DNA of 64,000 bases from Alistipes sp. ZOR0009 (GCF_000798815.1 NZ_JTLD01000042.1:19469-83468); one strand, 5' to 3'; counted from the stretch's first letter, positions 26,947 through 36,362 are shown. Translations and numbers: made by a program. The notes: generated by a model from the sequence alone, not told the origin.

Positions 26947-27053
26947 ATGGAGCTGCACTAGTTTTGATGGGCGTAGTTTGGAGTGTTGTAACGCTTCTTA
27001 TGGTATACTTTATGTACAAGGTGCTACGTCCTGGTAAAAAGAGAAAAAAATAG
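26943..27053 (+). CDS. MetS-like small subunit of NSS transporter
   Basis: 36-residue protein: one transmembrane helix (residues 4-25, A-L-V-L-M-G-V-V-W-S-V-V) and a very basic end (P-G-K-K-R-K-K). Its ATG overlaps the transporter stop codon as ATGA, the arrangement seen for methionine/alanine importer small subunits (MetPS). The size, topology and coupling make it a real gene. Confidence 0.82.
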   Translation: MNGAALVLMGVVWSVVTLLMVYFMYKVLRPGKKRKK

Positions 27054-27192
27054 GTTGGGTAGAATGAATATTGTGGCGCTACCGGCTTGCATAAGTTGTG
27101 GCTGCCTGCGGTTTTTATCCATCTCTACTGTTTTGCCGAGCTGTTGCAGACGTTAGCATTTTGATACAGTAGGGTTGTAAGCTGTTTTTGCG

Positions 27193-27200
27193 TACCTTTG
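27193..27200 (+). promoter_or_regulatory. -7 element TACCTTTG before the RluA gene
   Basis: Exact TAnnTTTG, 26 bp upstream of ATG 27227. The nearest TTG is 15 bp upstream, closer than usual. Confidence 0.45.
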
Positions 27201-27226
27201 TCGCAAATTTTACTGGTACATCCACT

Positions 27227-28138
27227 ATGAGCAATCAAAAGAAGCAACCTGCGAAGGAGCGAGAAACGAAATCTACCATTCAAACCTATACGGTAAAGAA
27301 TCCTACCACGGTACTTGCATTTATTCAGCAGGTTCACTCCGGGAAAAGTAGAAGCGCGATAAAATCAATGCTAAAACACCGTCAGGTGGCGGTAAATGAT
27401 GTTACGGTAGCGGTGGATACCACTCCGCTAATGGAAGGAGATGTGCTTACTATCAATACAGGCAAAATGCCAGAACGGTTGGAGCATGATCTGCTGCGCA
27501 TCGTTCATGAAGATGACTACATTATTGTTATAGATAAAAAGACAGGGCTACTTTCGGTAGGTACCGAACGCGAGCGCGAGCAAACTGCTTACGCCATTCT
27601 TAAGGAGCACGTAAAGCAGCTGAGCGAGCATAATAAAATATTCATACTTCACCGTCTGGATAGAGATACTTCGGGGGTGATGATGTTTGCCAAGAACAAG
27701 GAGGTGCAGGAGCAGATGCAGCGCAACTGGAACGATGTGGTTACCGACCGCCGTTACGTTGCTGTTGTGGCTGGAGATGTGCAGCGCAACGAAGGTGAAA
27801 TTACAACTTGGTTGAAGGAGGGTGGTGCCTTTTCTACCATTTCGAGCGTTGTAGCCAATGGAGGGCAGCGTTCTACAACTCGCTATCGCGTTTTGAGGCG
27901 TGCTCCTGGTTTTACGATGGTGGAGTGTACGCTAGATTCTGGTCGTAAAAATCAGATTCGTGTGCACATGAAGGATTTGGGGCATAGCATTGTGGGTGAT
28001 AAGAAGTATGGTGGCATAAAAAGTCCATTTGGAAGGCTTGCACTTCATGCTCATATTTTAGAATTTGTTCATCCAGTAACGGGGAAGGTGCTTCGATTCG
28101 AGTCTAATATACCTAAACCATTTTTCACCGTATTTTAG
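27227..28138 (+). CDS. RluA-family RNA pseudouridine synthase
   Basis: 303 residues. An N-terminal S4 RNA-binding domain (about 30-85, S-R-S-A-I-K-S-M-L-K-H-R-Q-V) precedes the RluA catalytic core with H-R-L-D-R-D-T-S-G-V-M-M-F-A-K, in which the first Asp after R-L is the nucleophile. G-R-K-N-Q-I-R-V-H is the second family motif. It isomerises uridine in rRNA and/or tRNA; the target (RluC/RluD type) is not decided by sequence. ATG 27227 starts just ahead of a basic leader; a longer frame from 27188 overlaps the promoter. Confidence 0.92.
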   Translation: MSNQKKQPAKERETKSTIQTYTVKNPTTVLAFIQQVHSGKSRSAIKSMLKHRQVAVNDVTVAVDTTPLMEGDVLTINTGKMPERLEHDLLRIVHEDDYIIVIDKKTGLLSVGTEREREQTAYAILKEHVKQLSEHNKIFILHRLDRDTSGVMMFAKNKEVQEQMQRNWNDVVTDRRYVAVVAGDVQRNEGEITTWLKEGGAFSTISSVVANGGQRSTTRYRVLRRAPGFTMVECTLDSGRKNQIRVHMKDLGHSIVGDKKYGGIKSPFGRLALHAHILEFVHPVTGKVLRFESNIPKPFFTVF

Positions 28139-28162
28139 CATACTTTTGATACGTATATATTT

Positions 28163-28193
28163 AAAAAAGGCCGCCTATAAGGCGGCTTTTTTA
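28163..28193. terminator. Bidirectional terminator (RluA / DUF3857)
   Basis: AAAAAAGGCCGCC, loop TATAA, GGCGGCTTTTTT between converging genes. Confidence 0.87.
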
Positions 28194-28250
28194 TTTGAGT
28201 TCTACTATTTTTTTCCTAGGAACGTTTTTGTGTACTTCTACGTATTTACG

Positions 28251-30140
28251 TTATAGGGTCTCCTTTACCAGTATAAATTTGGAGTTGTCGCTGCTGCTCA
28301 TTTTTTTATGAAAATGGTATAGCTCGTTGTATTTCGTAGCAGGGTAGGTTCCCTCAAATAGCTCCACTATCTTGGTTATGACAACAGATCCATTAACCTC
28401 TTTCGCGCTGCACTCATATTTTCCAAAGTCGGTATCCATTTTTTGACTTTGAGGTAATGCCTCCACCTTGTATCCTGCCGGAATTTTGTAGGTGATGGTG
28501 TCCACATCTCGGTAGCTTGCGCGCTTTACAATTTCCGATTTTCGTTTATCTAGCTTGGTTAGTAAACTTTGCCTTTCGAGAGGAATTGTTGGTACAAATA
28601 GTCGTTTGCCTACCTGTGAGGCAAACATAGTGGCTGATATGTCGTACGATTCCTCCATTTTCTGATCGGGCGTGTTATGGTTCTTAAGGGTAATATTGGT
28701 AAGTACCGGATTTGAAAAAGGCAGCGAGTTGAGTATGTATTTGCGTTGATCTTCTTGGTTTATCTGCGATAGCGCTAATGGAATTTCCGCTTGCTCATTT
28801 TTATATACGGTTTTTATGCTGCCGGTTATATTGCCAGTTTCAGTTAATGTTAGCATAGTATTTCTGACCTGTAAGTTTTCAGAGCTGGGGTGCTTTGGTG
28901 TTTTTGCCATTTTCCCGCCTTCTGGGCCAAATATCAAAACTTTACGATTGGAGTCGTGGCTAGATAGGTAGCCTGTGCTGTAGGTTGGGTTGGTGCATTC
29001 TAGCCATAGCGAATCTTTGCCGTTGGGGATGCAAAGAAAAACATGGTTAAAACGGCTTTTGGTGAAATTTTCGTCGACATATTCATTGCCACTAGTGCTA
29101 ACCAATGCGGGGTAGCTGGTTACACCTGCAGCCTTAAATAGCGTATATGCAAAATTGGTGAGCGCCTTACAGTCTCCGTAACCGGTTTTTTCGACCATGC
29201 TTGCTTTAAATGGCTGAAATCCTCCAACTCCTAAGTTAATATTTACGTAACGAGTGTTTTCTTTAAGATAAAGGCGAACGGCATCAGCTATCTCTTGCAT
29301 TGTTTTTCCTTTAAGTGCTCCAAATTTTGCATTTAAGGCTGGCGAAATATCATCGCGATTGCTCCACAGGGTATGCATGCTAGCACCAAACTCGTTCCAG
29401 TTCGATTGTTTTCCTTGGAATCCATCATAGTTGATGATATCTATACCGATATTAATGGCTGGAACTTTAAAAAGAAGGGGATGAGAAAGAGGTTCTTCCT
29501 TTATTGCTTTTAAATTACTAATGCTGTACGATAGATTTTTCTTTCCGTCTGCCTCCTTTTGTTGTATGCTGCCAATAAGGTTACTTGTTTTGGTTCTTAG
29601 GTTTAATTCGGAAGGATATGTTATTTGGATGGATGTGTTTTGTACCGCTCTTTCGTAGTCATTTAAAGCAACCCATACAGGCATGATAAATATGCTGTTT
29701 TCTGTTTCTGTCCATTCGTATTCTACTGTGTAGGGGTATGAAGGGTATTCGAGATCGTAGTATTTGCGTCTTGTATCTTCGAAAAGGGTAGATTGCGAGT
29801 TTACGCTAATATCCCCCAGGTCTGATTCCTTTATTTTTTTTACACGCTCACCCGAAGGGTTGTATATGCATCCTTTAAAATTACTAATGGAGCTTAGCTT
29901 GTCGTAGACTCTGGAAAATGAAGCCTCTTCTTTGGCTCGCTCATTTAGTATCGTTATTGCTAAATGGTATTTGGTAACCATTTTTTTTTCGGATGCTATG
30001 TTGATTTGCATGTCATCCAATCTAATAACAGCATCAGCATTTTCGAGCAAAGAGTCGGGGATGTTTTTTACAGGATAGCCATTTTGGCTGTAGGCGCATG
30101 CAAAACTTAGCGCTAGCAGTAGCGTGAAAAAGTATTTCAT
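28251..30140 (-). CDS. DUF3857/transglutaminase-like secreted protein with Cys-His motifs
   Basis: 629 residues with a signal peptide (F-F-T-L-L-L-A-L-S-F-A-C-A). An N-terminal DUF3857 beta domain (about 50-220) is followed by a transglutaminase core. The catalytic Cys lies in G-Y-G-D-C-K-A-L-T, with His in S-R-F-N-H-V-F-L. A C-terminal beta domain follows. The Cys and His favour a cysteine-protease or crosslinking type activity in the periplasm; the true reaction is unknown. It lies 56 bp downstream of a paralogue lacking that Cys, probably in one transcript. Confidence 0.85.
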   Translation of the reverse strand: MKYFFTLLLALSFACAYSQNGYPVKNIPDSLLENADAVIRLDDMQINIASEKKMVTKYHLAITILNERAKEEASFSRVYDKLSSISNFKGCIYNPSGERVKKIKESDLGDISVNSQSTLFEDTRRKYYDLEYPSYPYTVEYEWTETENSIFIMPVWVALNDYERAVQNTSIQITYPSELNLRTKTSNLIGSIQQKEADGKKNLSYSISNLKAIKEEPLSHPLLFKVPAINIGIDIINYDGFQGKQSNWNEFGASMHTLWSNRDDISPALNAKFGALKGKTMQEIADAVRLYLKENTRYVNINLGVGGFQPFKASMVEKTGYGDCKALTNFAYTLFKAAGVTSYPALVSTSGNEYVDENFTKSRFNHVFLCIPNGKDSLWLECTNPTYSTGYLSSHDSNRKVLIFGPEGGKMAKTPKHPSSENLQVRNTMLTLTETGNITGSIKTVYKNEQAEIPLALSQINQEDQRKYILNSLPFSNPVLTNITLKNHNTPDQKMEESYDISATMFASQVGKRLFVPTIPLERQSLLTKLDKRKSEIVKRASYRDVDTITYKIPAGYKVEALPQSQKMDTDFGKYECSAKEVNGSVVITKIVELFEGTYPATKYNELYHFHKKMSSSDNSKFILVKETL

Positions 30141-30161
30141 AAGATCTTATAAGAGAATTAG

Positions 30162-30189
30162 GGCTGCCTAAATAGAGTATTAGGCAGCC
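30162..30189 (-). terminator. Hairpin between the two DUF3857 genes
   Basis: Perfect 10-bp stem GGCTGCCTAA / TTAGGCAGCC with an 8-nt loop and a weak T-run on the minus strand; it could attenuate rather than stop transcription. Confidence 0.5.
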
Positions 30190-30196
30190 TTTGATA

Positions 30197-32176
30197 TTAG
30201 ATTTTCTTTAGAACAATTTGTTCAGCCTGTTTTTGGACTACAAGGTTATATATTTCCTTAAGCTCTTCGTATTCGGTTGATATAAATATAGGCTTATTGA
30301 TGTTTAGCATAAACGATACGTTGACCTGGTTTTCTGTTTTGGTATAGCTTACAATTAAGGTTGCGCTTTTGTCAGAGGTTCCTACAGCAATATTCTGTGG
30401 AATTTCTTCTACCGTATATCCTTCGGGTATCGAGATGCTGGATATGTAACGTTCTTGTGTTGGGTAGCCGAAGTTAATTGGGTAGGTTCGCTTTTCTAAC
30501 TTGAATGGACTATTGGTATACTTGTCCCAAATAAATGGGGTTATGAATATATTCTTATCAGTTACTGCTGCCTTTGATGGAATGCTGTACTGGAATTTGA
30601 TAGCCACAGGCTTGTTTAAGTTCGTTAGAAGGTTTTCTACATTGATGCTGTCTACAGTTGCATCTCCAAGCTTAGATATTAGCGTCTTCTTTAGCTCATC
30701 ATCCTTCATTATTCTGTATTTATCTCGAGCATAGAGAGCATCATTATCGCTGCTGTTTGATGAAATTTTTCCTGAAACGGTGCCGTCGGTTCCAACTGTA
30801 ATGAAAACAAAGTGGTTTTCTTTAGAAGGAGCGGTAGGTGTTAGTTCTACCCATTCGTGAAGATTCTTGTCAATTATAAAGCCTTTGTCGTTTAAGCATT
30901 GAAAGGGTATTATTCCGGGTATACTTACCGGGCTAGTGGCGTCAAGTAGTATTTCTTTTTCGTTAACATAAGCAACTCCAATAACGTAGTTCATTTTATT
31001 TGTAGAAGGATTTCCGAAGGTGAGTAGCCCGTTTGATCTGGTGCTAATACCGACAGGGTAGGCTTGTAATCCAGCTTCTTGTAACATAGCAACAAGAAGT
31101 AAGTTGATTTCGGCACTATTCCCAATACCCGCTTTATAGGCTTTTTTGATACCATCTTTAGTCCATTTTGAGTTAATGTCGTTCCACTTTATTTTGCTTT
31201 TTACAAGGTTGAAGATGCTGTTTAGTTTCTGAGTGGCAGAGGTATCTGTTTTGATTGCAGCAGCAAGGTCTTCCTTGAAAAATCCGCGAGTTTTTAGTTG
31301 TCCTCCGAAATCTTCATTGTCGAGCATATTCTCTGCAATCTTAGGCCATGTTGTATTGTAGTTCTCGTACTTGGAGCCAGGAACTTCAAACGAGCTAATC
31401 TCGTAGGTTACCATCGATAGGTAGTTGCGAACGCAATCGATGTTGGATTCCGTCTTAAATGCAGGTACATTTTCCATTACAAAATGGTCGGTGTAATCAC
31501 TATACATCAAGGAGTTTCCGTTTATGCTTATTGATTTTGATTGCGTTGTCTTTTCGATAGTTTTAAAAGGTTCGTATCCTTTGGTGTGCTTATTAAACTT
31601 AAAATATTCGGGAATACTAACGGTGTATTCGCTCCAGCATGTGGGGATATTATCTTGAAAGGCCCAATCATTAATATTCATGTTATAGCCTGATTCGATT
31701 TCAATCTCGTATTCGATAATGGAACCTTCTTTTACATTGGGGAATGCAAATTTTGTTGCGGTAACTCTGTCCGTAACTTTTTCTTTGAATATTTGATTCT
31801 TGTCAAGTTTCGTTTTTACAGCAGTCCCGTTCTCAACGTTATAGGTGAAGGCCTTGAAGGAAGTTATCTTTTCACTGTTTTCGTTAGTTCCTCCGTAGGT
31901 GTTTATCTTTATATTCGCTTCGTCTAACCCTTCCTTTTTCAATATTTTAATTCGCTTATGTTCTTTAAATACAACTCTAAAAGAATAGGTGAGATTAGAA
32001 AAATCGTAGTATGTTTCTCCTTTGTCAAACAAAACAACTGCAGCAGCGCTAGAATCTTTGGAGTAAACCTTTAGATCCAATTCTGCAGGTGTTATTTTTC
32101 CGAATTTTTGAGGAATCTGAGCCTGAACGAGGAGAGGGAATAGAAAGACAGAAAAAAGCAGATTAATTTTATGCAT
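30197..32176 (-). CDS. DUF3857/transglutaminase-like secreted protein lacking the catalytic Cys
   Basis: 659 residues with a signal peptide (L-L-F-S-V-F-L-F-P-L-L-V-Q-A-Q). It shares the order DUF3857, transglutaminase-like core and C-terminal beta domain with its downstream neighbour. At the position of the catalytic Cys it reads G-N-S-A-E-I-N-L-L-L, so Ser replaces Cys. The surrounding pattern (A-E-I-N-L, then A-G-L-Q-A-Y-P-V-G-I-S-T-R) is regular, suggesting a distinct binding family rather than decay. It diverges from marC. Confidence 0.84.
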   Translation of the reverse strand: MHKINLLFSVFLFPLLVQAQIPQKFGKITPAELDLKVYSKDSSAAAVVLFDKGETYYDFSNLTYSFRVVFKEHKRIKILKKEGLDEANIKINTYGGTNENSEKITSFKAFTYNVENGTAVKTKLDKNQIFKEKVTDRVTATKFAFPNVKEGSIIEYEIEIESGYNMNINDWAFQDNIPTCWSEYTVSIPEYFKFNKHTKGYEPFKTIEKTTQSKSISINGNSLMYSDYTDHFVMENVPAFKTESNIDCVRNYLSMVTYEISSFEVPGSKYENYNTTWPKIAENMLDNEDFGGQLKTRGFFKEDLAAAIKTDTSATQKLNSIFNLVKSKIKWNDINSKWTKDGIKKAYKAGIGNSAEINLLLVAMLQEAGLQAYPVGISTRSNGLLTFGNPSTNKMNYVIGVAYVNEKEILLDATSPVSIPGIIPFQCLNDKGFIIDKNLHEWVELTPTAPSKENHFVFITVGTDGTVSGKISSNSSDNDALYARDKYRIMKDDELKKTLISKLGDATVDSINVENLLTNLNKPVAIKFQYSIPSKAAVTDKNIFITPFIWDKYTNSPFKLEKRTYPINFGYPTQERYISSISIPEGYTVEEIPQNIAVGTSDKSATLIVSYTKTENQVNVSFMLNINKPIFISTEYEELKEIYNLVVQKQAEQIVLKKI

Positions 32177-32200
32177 AGAATTAAATTAAATAGTAAAGTG

Positions 32201-32208
32201 CAAATATA
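32201..32208 (-). promoter_or_regulatory. -7 element TATATTTG for the DUF3857 pair
   Basis: Exact TAnnTTTG on the minus strand, 25 bp before the ATG; -33 box not clear. Confidence 0.45.
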
Positions 32209-32373
32209 TTTATTTGTTAATAAAGGTAAAAACAACGATCGCTTTTTATTCATAGAAAATTAAATAGATGACTTGCAGATCGTGAGTGTTTTTAATCTTT
32301 AGCTTAACAGGAGAATAATTGACTTTTATTTGGTCTTACTTTGCTTGTACACCTTAAATTAAAGTACCAACCC

Positions 32374-33000
32374 ATGAGTGTACCTTTTGAAATTACGATG
32401 GATCAATTCCTTCGGATATTTGTAACGATACTAGCATTGGTAAATCCGTTTCAGAAAATATTTATAATGCTAACATTGGAAAAGCAGCTTAAAGATAGCG
32501 ATTTAAGATACGTTGCTCTTAAATCTAACTTTGTAGCGCTAATAATTCTTATTTCCTTTTTGGCAGTTGGTAATGCAATATTTAATTATGTTTTTAACAT
32601 TAGCCTATATGCTTTTAGAATAACCTGTGGTTTTGTTTTACTCTATAATGGTTTTATAGCGCTGCAAAGTGGTGTTCTTATCAAAATTGATCCTAGAACT
32701 AAGCTTAACGATGTTGCTGCAGTTCCTATTGCAATGCCGATGATTGCAGGGCCAGGAGCGATTACGGCTGCAGTTACTTTTCCTCAGCAGGATGGTGTTG
32801 TGGTGACAATTGTGGCAATACTGGCTGTGCTAGCAGTAAACGCATTTATAATGGTTTATTCAAAAGTTTTGGGTGGATTTCTTAACCGCTATAACTTGTT
32901 ATCTCCGTTAATTCGCATTTTAGGATTAATAATTGCGACAGTTGGGATGCAGATGTGTTTCAATGGGATTCGGGAGTTTGTTGGTATTCTTTCTAACTAG
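32374..33000 (+). CDS. MarC-family integral membrane protein
   Basis: 208 residues with six hydrophobic helices. Conserved features are L-A-L-V-N-P-F-Q-K-I-F in the first helix (the MarC N-P motif), F-R-I-T-C-G-F-V-L-L-Y-N-G-F, and A-V-P-I-A-M-P-M-I-A-G-P-G-A-I, the family's P-L-A-x-P-x-x-x-G-P-G box. The role of MarC proteins is unknown; early links to drug resistance were not upheld. ATG 32374 is chosen; a TTG at 32341 would add 11 residues. Confidence 0.88.
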   Translation: MSVPFEITMDQFLRIFVTILALVNPFQKIFIMLTLEKQLKDSDLRYVALKSNFVALIILISFLAVGNAIFNYVFNISLYAFRITCGFVLLYNGFIALQSGVLIKIDPRTKLNDVAAVPIAMPMIAGPGAITAAVTFPQQDGVVVTIVAILAVLAVNAFIMVYSKVLGGFLNRYNLLSPLIRILGLIIATVGMQMCFNGIREFVGILSN

Positions 33001-33050
33001 CGTCTTTAGGTACTAGAGGAAATAGTTTTTAAGGATTCATCTTATCATAA

Positions 33051-33080
33051 TTTGCGATTCTTGAAAAGATGTTACTTTTG
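33051..33080 (+). promoter_or_regulatory. Promoter TTTG-N18-TACTTTTG
   Basis: TTTG 33051-33054 and TACTTTTG 33073-33080, both consensus, 35 bp before ATG 33115. Confidence 0.7.
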
Positions 33081-33114
33081 CCCAAAATGTTTTAATCGTT
33101 GTAATCAGGCTGCC

Positions 33115-34536
33115 ATGAAAAGATCTTCTCTTCTTTTTGCATTAATTTTCACAATGCCATTTTTCGTAAGTGCAAACTTTTTAAAAATTGGAGGTGCCGT
33201 TTTATCAGAGGGTAAAGGAATTGCTAATGTAGTGGTTACAGATGGCAGTACTGTTGTGAAGACGGATGAAAAAGGACGGTATTCTTTAAATCTGAATCCA
33301 TCTGCAAAATATGTGTATGTAAGTTCTCCTGCAGGTTATGAGGTTGCTACGGTTAACTCTGTTCCATTGTTTTTTGTGAAAGTCGACAGCTTAAAATCCG
33401 AAAGGGTCGATTTTATGCTAAAGAAAAGCCATGCGGATGATGTTAATCACAATATGATATTTTGGGCTGATCCGCAGGTGAAAAAAGCAAGTGATGTGGA
33501 GAAGTTGAAGGAGGCTGCGCGAGATTTGAAGTCTTTTGTTGAGGTTAACAAGCCTATTCCTCATGTTGCTATTGGTTGTGGCGATATCGTATTTGACAGG
33601 TTAAATCTTTTCAAAGATCACAATGACGTTGTAGAGACTGTAGGCATTCCTTTTTATGAGGCTGTAGGAAATCATGATATGGACTATAATAATCGGTCGA
33701 ATGATGGCTCTAAAAAGAGTTTTGAGAAGGTTTATGGTCCTAGTTACTACTCCTTCAATAAGGGGAAAGTTCATTATGTAGTGCTTGATAATGTTTTTTA
33801 CCTAGGTCGAGATTTTTACTACATAGGATATCTTGAAGAAAAGCAGCTTGCATGGTTAAAGCAAGATTTATCTTTCATTCCAAAGGGGAGTACGATTGTA
33901 GTAACGTTGCATATTCCAACAGCATTAGATTCAAGCGATATTGCCAAGTTTAATTTTGAGAATATTAGTAAGTCTCAGACAAATAAGGAGGCTTTATACG
34001 AGCTGCTTGATGGGTATAATGCTCATATCGTTTCGGGACACATGCACAATACGTACAATGTAGATATTCGCAAGAATATTAGGGAGCATATTCTTTCATC
34101 GGTTTGTGGATCATGGTGGTATGGTAATGTTGCGCAAGATGGTACGCCTCAAGGTTATGGTGTGTTTGAAGTGCGCGGAGATAGCTTAACATGGTATTTT
34201 AAAAGCATTGGCTACGATAAATTTTACCAGCTACGATATTACCCATTGGGGGCCAACAAAGAGTTACCCAATTTTGTTACTGCCAATGTTTGGAACTGGT
34301 CGAGTAAATGGAAGGTGTATTGGTATGAAGATGATGTAAAAATGGGTGAGATGGAGCGTTATACAGGTTTTGATCCAGAAACATTATCGTCTTACGCCAA
34401 TCCCTCAAATACTGTTCCTAAGTGGGTAAAACCAATGGCGACAAGCCATCTGTTTAGGGCACAACCGAAATCGAAAATCTCTAATATTAAAATAGAGGCT
34501 ATTGATGAATTTGGGAGAAGCTACTGGAGCCGGTAG
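33115..34536 (+). CDS. Secreted calcineurin-like metallophosphoesterase (three-domain)
   Basis: 473 residues with a signal peptide (L-L-F-A-L-I-F-T-M-P-F-F-V-S-A). An N-terminal carboxypeptidase-regulatory-like beta domain (about 22-100) comes first. The metallophosphoesterase core carries W-A-D-P-Q (D of motif I, a variant of D-x-H), G-D-I-V-F-D, G-N-H-D-M-D, L-H-I-P-T and G-H-M-H-N-T. A C-terminal beta domain completes the Bacteroidota architecture. The substrate is unknown. Motif I has Gln in place of the usual His. It ends 30 bp before the ECF sigma gene and may share a transcript with it. Confidence 0.85.
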   Translation: MKRSSLLFALIFTMPFFVSANFLKIGGAVLSEGKGIANVVVTDGSTVVKTDEKGRYSLNLNPSAKYVYVSSPAGYEVATVNSVPLFFVKVDSLKSERVDFMLKKSHADDVNHNMIFWADPQVKKASDVEKLKEAARDLKSFVEVNKPIPHVAIGCGDIVFDRLNLFKDHNDVVETVGIPFYEAVGNHDMDYNNRSNDGSKKSFEKVYGPSYYSFNKGKVHYVVLDNVFYLGRDFYYIGYLEEKQLAWLKQDLSFIPKGSTIVVTLHIPTALDSSDIAKFNFENISKSQTNKEALYELLDGYNAHIVSGHMHNTYNVDIRKNIREHILSSVCGSWWYGNVAQDGTPQGYGVFEVRGDSLTWYFKSIGYDKFYQLRYYPLGANKELPNFVTANVWNWSSKWKVYWYEDDVKMGEMERYTGFDPETLSSYANPSNTVPKWVKPMATSHLFRAQPKSKISNIKIEAIDEFGRSYWSR

Positions 34537-34566
34537 TTCTTATTAAACGAGCATTTGTTGATATTA

Positions 34567-35130
34567 ATGACTGAAAGAGAGCATATAGAGAATATGAAGC
34601 AAGGATCGCAGGCCGACTTTAATTGGCTTTACGATCGTTATGCTGATCATCTTTACGGGTTTACCTTGAAGATGTCTCGCTCTGTGGTTGTTGCCGAGGA
34701 GATCGTACAAGATGCTTTTCTTACCGTATGGCAAAAACGGGAGCAGATTAACCCTGATTATTCGTTCAAAGCGTTTTTGTTTACCGTAGCAAAGAATAAA
34801 ATTTTAAATCTTTTTAGGTCTCAAGTTCGTCTGCTCGAATTTGAAGACTTTGTAATCCATTCCAACAGCATTGATTTGTCAACCAATGCTGTTGAAGAGA
34901 AAATTAGCTACGACGAATTTGTTGATATGCTAAAGGTTGCTAAGGATGTTTTGCCTCCTAGGCAGCTCGAAATATTTGAATTGAGTAAAGAGTTGGATAT
35001 GTCCAACAAGGAAATCGCCGAAAAGCTACAGATTAGCGAACAAACGGTGAAAAATCAGCTGACATCTGCCCTAAAATTACTGAAAGATAGGCTTTCTGCA
35101 GCCCAATTCTTGATGCTGCTTTTCTTGTAG
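34567..35130 (+). CDS. ECF-family RNA polymerase sigma factor
   Basis: 187 residues. Region 2 (about 10-80) contains F-N-W-L-Y-D-R-Y-A-D-H-L-Y and the -10-contacting helix A-E-E-I-V-Q-D-A-F-L-T-V-W. Region 4 (about 125-180) has the helix-turn-helix S-N-K-E-I-A-E-K-L-Q-I-S-E-Q-T-V-K-N. It belongs to the FecI-like Bacteroidota group paired with FecR anti-sigma factors; the next gene is that partner. The pair probably controls the SusC/SusD locus downstream. ATG 34567 is preferred over an upstream TTG. Confidence 0.92.
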   Translation: MTEREHIENMKQGSQADFNWLYDRYADHLYGFTLKMSRSVVVAEEIVQDAFLTVWQKREQINPDYSFKAFLFTVAKNKILNLFRSQVRLLEFEDFVIHSNSIDLSTNAVEEKISYDEFVDMLKVAKDVLPPRQLEIFELSKELDMSNKEIAEKLQISEQTVKNQLTSALKLLKDRLSAAQFLMLLFL

Positions 35131-35269
35131 AGGGCTGTTTGCGGTTCTTAAATTCTACGTTGGATTTCAACTCTTAATTTCTAAAATCATTTTAAGTTTT
35201 GGCTATGGCCATTATTTCCTGAACTGTATCTGCTTGAGATATAGCAGTAAAATTCGGTATGCGTAAAAT

Positions 35270-35310
35270 GTACTAGTTAATGTTATAAAAAAACAAAAAA
35301 CGACTAGTAC
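35270..35310. promoter_or_regulatory. Paired ACTAGT palindromes upstream of fecR
   Basis: GTACTAGT (35270-35277) and ACTAGTAC (35303-35310) form an inverted pair, each half itself containing the palindrome ACTAGT. Spacing is 33 bp, about three helical turns, across an A-rich stretch and 43 bp before the FecR start. An operator is possible; no regulator is known. Confidence 0.4.
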
Positions 35311-35352
35311 GAAATTTCTGTTTTGGTGTATTAATAGTAACAAAAGAAAAGT

Positions 35353-36342
35353 ATGGCTCAGGTACAACTACGAAAGCTGCTAGAAAAGTTCTTTACGTCA
35401 AACATCACGAAAACGCAGTTTGACGATTTGAAGAATATGACGAATAATTTATCAGACAGTGATTTGTCTGATGGGCTGGAGTGTGCTTGGAATACAACGG
35501 ACTATTCCAACTCTATGCCAATATTCGCCAAACAGCGAATAAGGGAGGAGCTAGAGCAAAAGATATATAAGGAAAAAGTACGGCAGTTTGCTGTTAAGTT
35601 TATGAAAGTTGCAGCAGCCGTTTCCATTCCAATTTTACTGGCTTCTACCATTTACCTTTTTGCCGATCGTAGAGCCATTTTGAATCAACAAGCTGACCTG
35701 TTAAATATCTCCGTATCAAAAGGGGAGAGGGCAACTGTAAACTTGCCTGATGGATCGACCGTGACTTTAAATTCAGATAGTAAACTTTACTATCCCTCTA
35801 ATTTTAACTCGAAAGATCGTTGGATTAGGCTTGAAGGAGAAGGGTTCTTTCAGGTTAAGAAGTGTCACGGTCGCTCTTTTACCGTACGTACGAACAAGAT
35901 GGATGTAAGCGTACTTGGTACAGCATTTAATGTTTCAGCATATGTTGATGCTCCAACGACATCGGTGGTGCTTGTACATGGTTCTGTAAGAGCAACGGCT
36001 AAAGGAGAAGCGGGTGTTCTTATTAAGCCAAACCAGAAGTTTGAAGTGGAGAACAGGAGCGGTAACGTAAAAATTAGTGAGGTGGATACTTATAACTATA
36101 CCTGCTGGCGTGACGGTATTCTCAATTTTGAAAGTGAGCCGATTGTAGATGTTCTTGATAAGCTGTCGAAGCAGTTTGATGTTAAAATAGAGTACAGCTC
36201 TAAGGCCTTTGAGAACGATAGGCTTACCGGAAAACTTGATTTAAATGACGGTATTGAAAATGCACTTCGCGTGGTATCGTTAACATCTCCTTTGAAATTT
36301 GTAAAGCATAAAAACACAATTGTAATAACCCCTCTGCATTAG
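35353..36342 (+). CDS. FecR-family anti-sigma factor
   Basis: 329 residues. A cytoplasmic N-terminal sigma-binding region (1-80), one transmembrane helix (about 79-98, V-A-A-A-V-S-I-P-I-L-L-A-S-T-I-Y-L-F) and a periplasmic FecR domain (about 115-215, V-N-L-P-D-G-S-T-V-T-L-N-S-D-S). A C-terminal STN-like domain follows (I-V-D-V-L-D-K-L-S-K-Q-F-D-V-K-I-E-Y). It relays signals from the STN domain of SusC to the ECF sigma factor. It sits 222 bp after the sigma gene, with its own upstream palindromes. Confidence 0.92.
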   Translation: MAQVQLRKLLEKFFTSNITKTQFDDLKNMTNNLSDSDLSDGLECAWNTTDYSNSMPIFAKQRIREELEQKIYKEKVRQFAVKFMKVAAAVSIPILLASTIYLFADRRAILNQQADLLNISVSKGERATVNLPDGSTVTLNSDSKLYYPSNFNSKDRWIRLEGEGFFQVKKCHGRSFTVRTNKMDVSVLGTAFNVSAYVDAPTTSVVLVHGSVRATAKGEAGVLIKPNQKFEVENRSGNVKISEVDTYNYTCWRDGILNFESEPIVDVLDKLSKQFDVKIEYSSKAFENDRLTGKLDLNDGIENALRVVSLTSPLKFVKHKNTIVITPLH

Positions 36343-36362
36343 CCGAGTGGTACAAAGATAAA

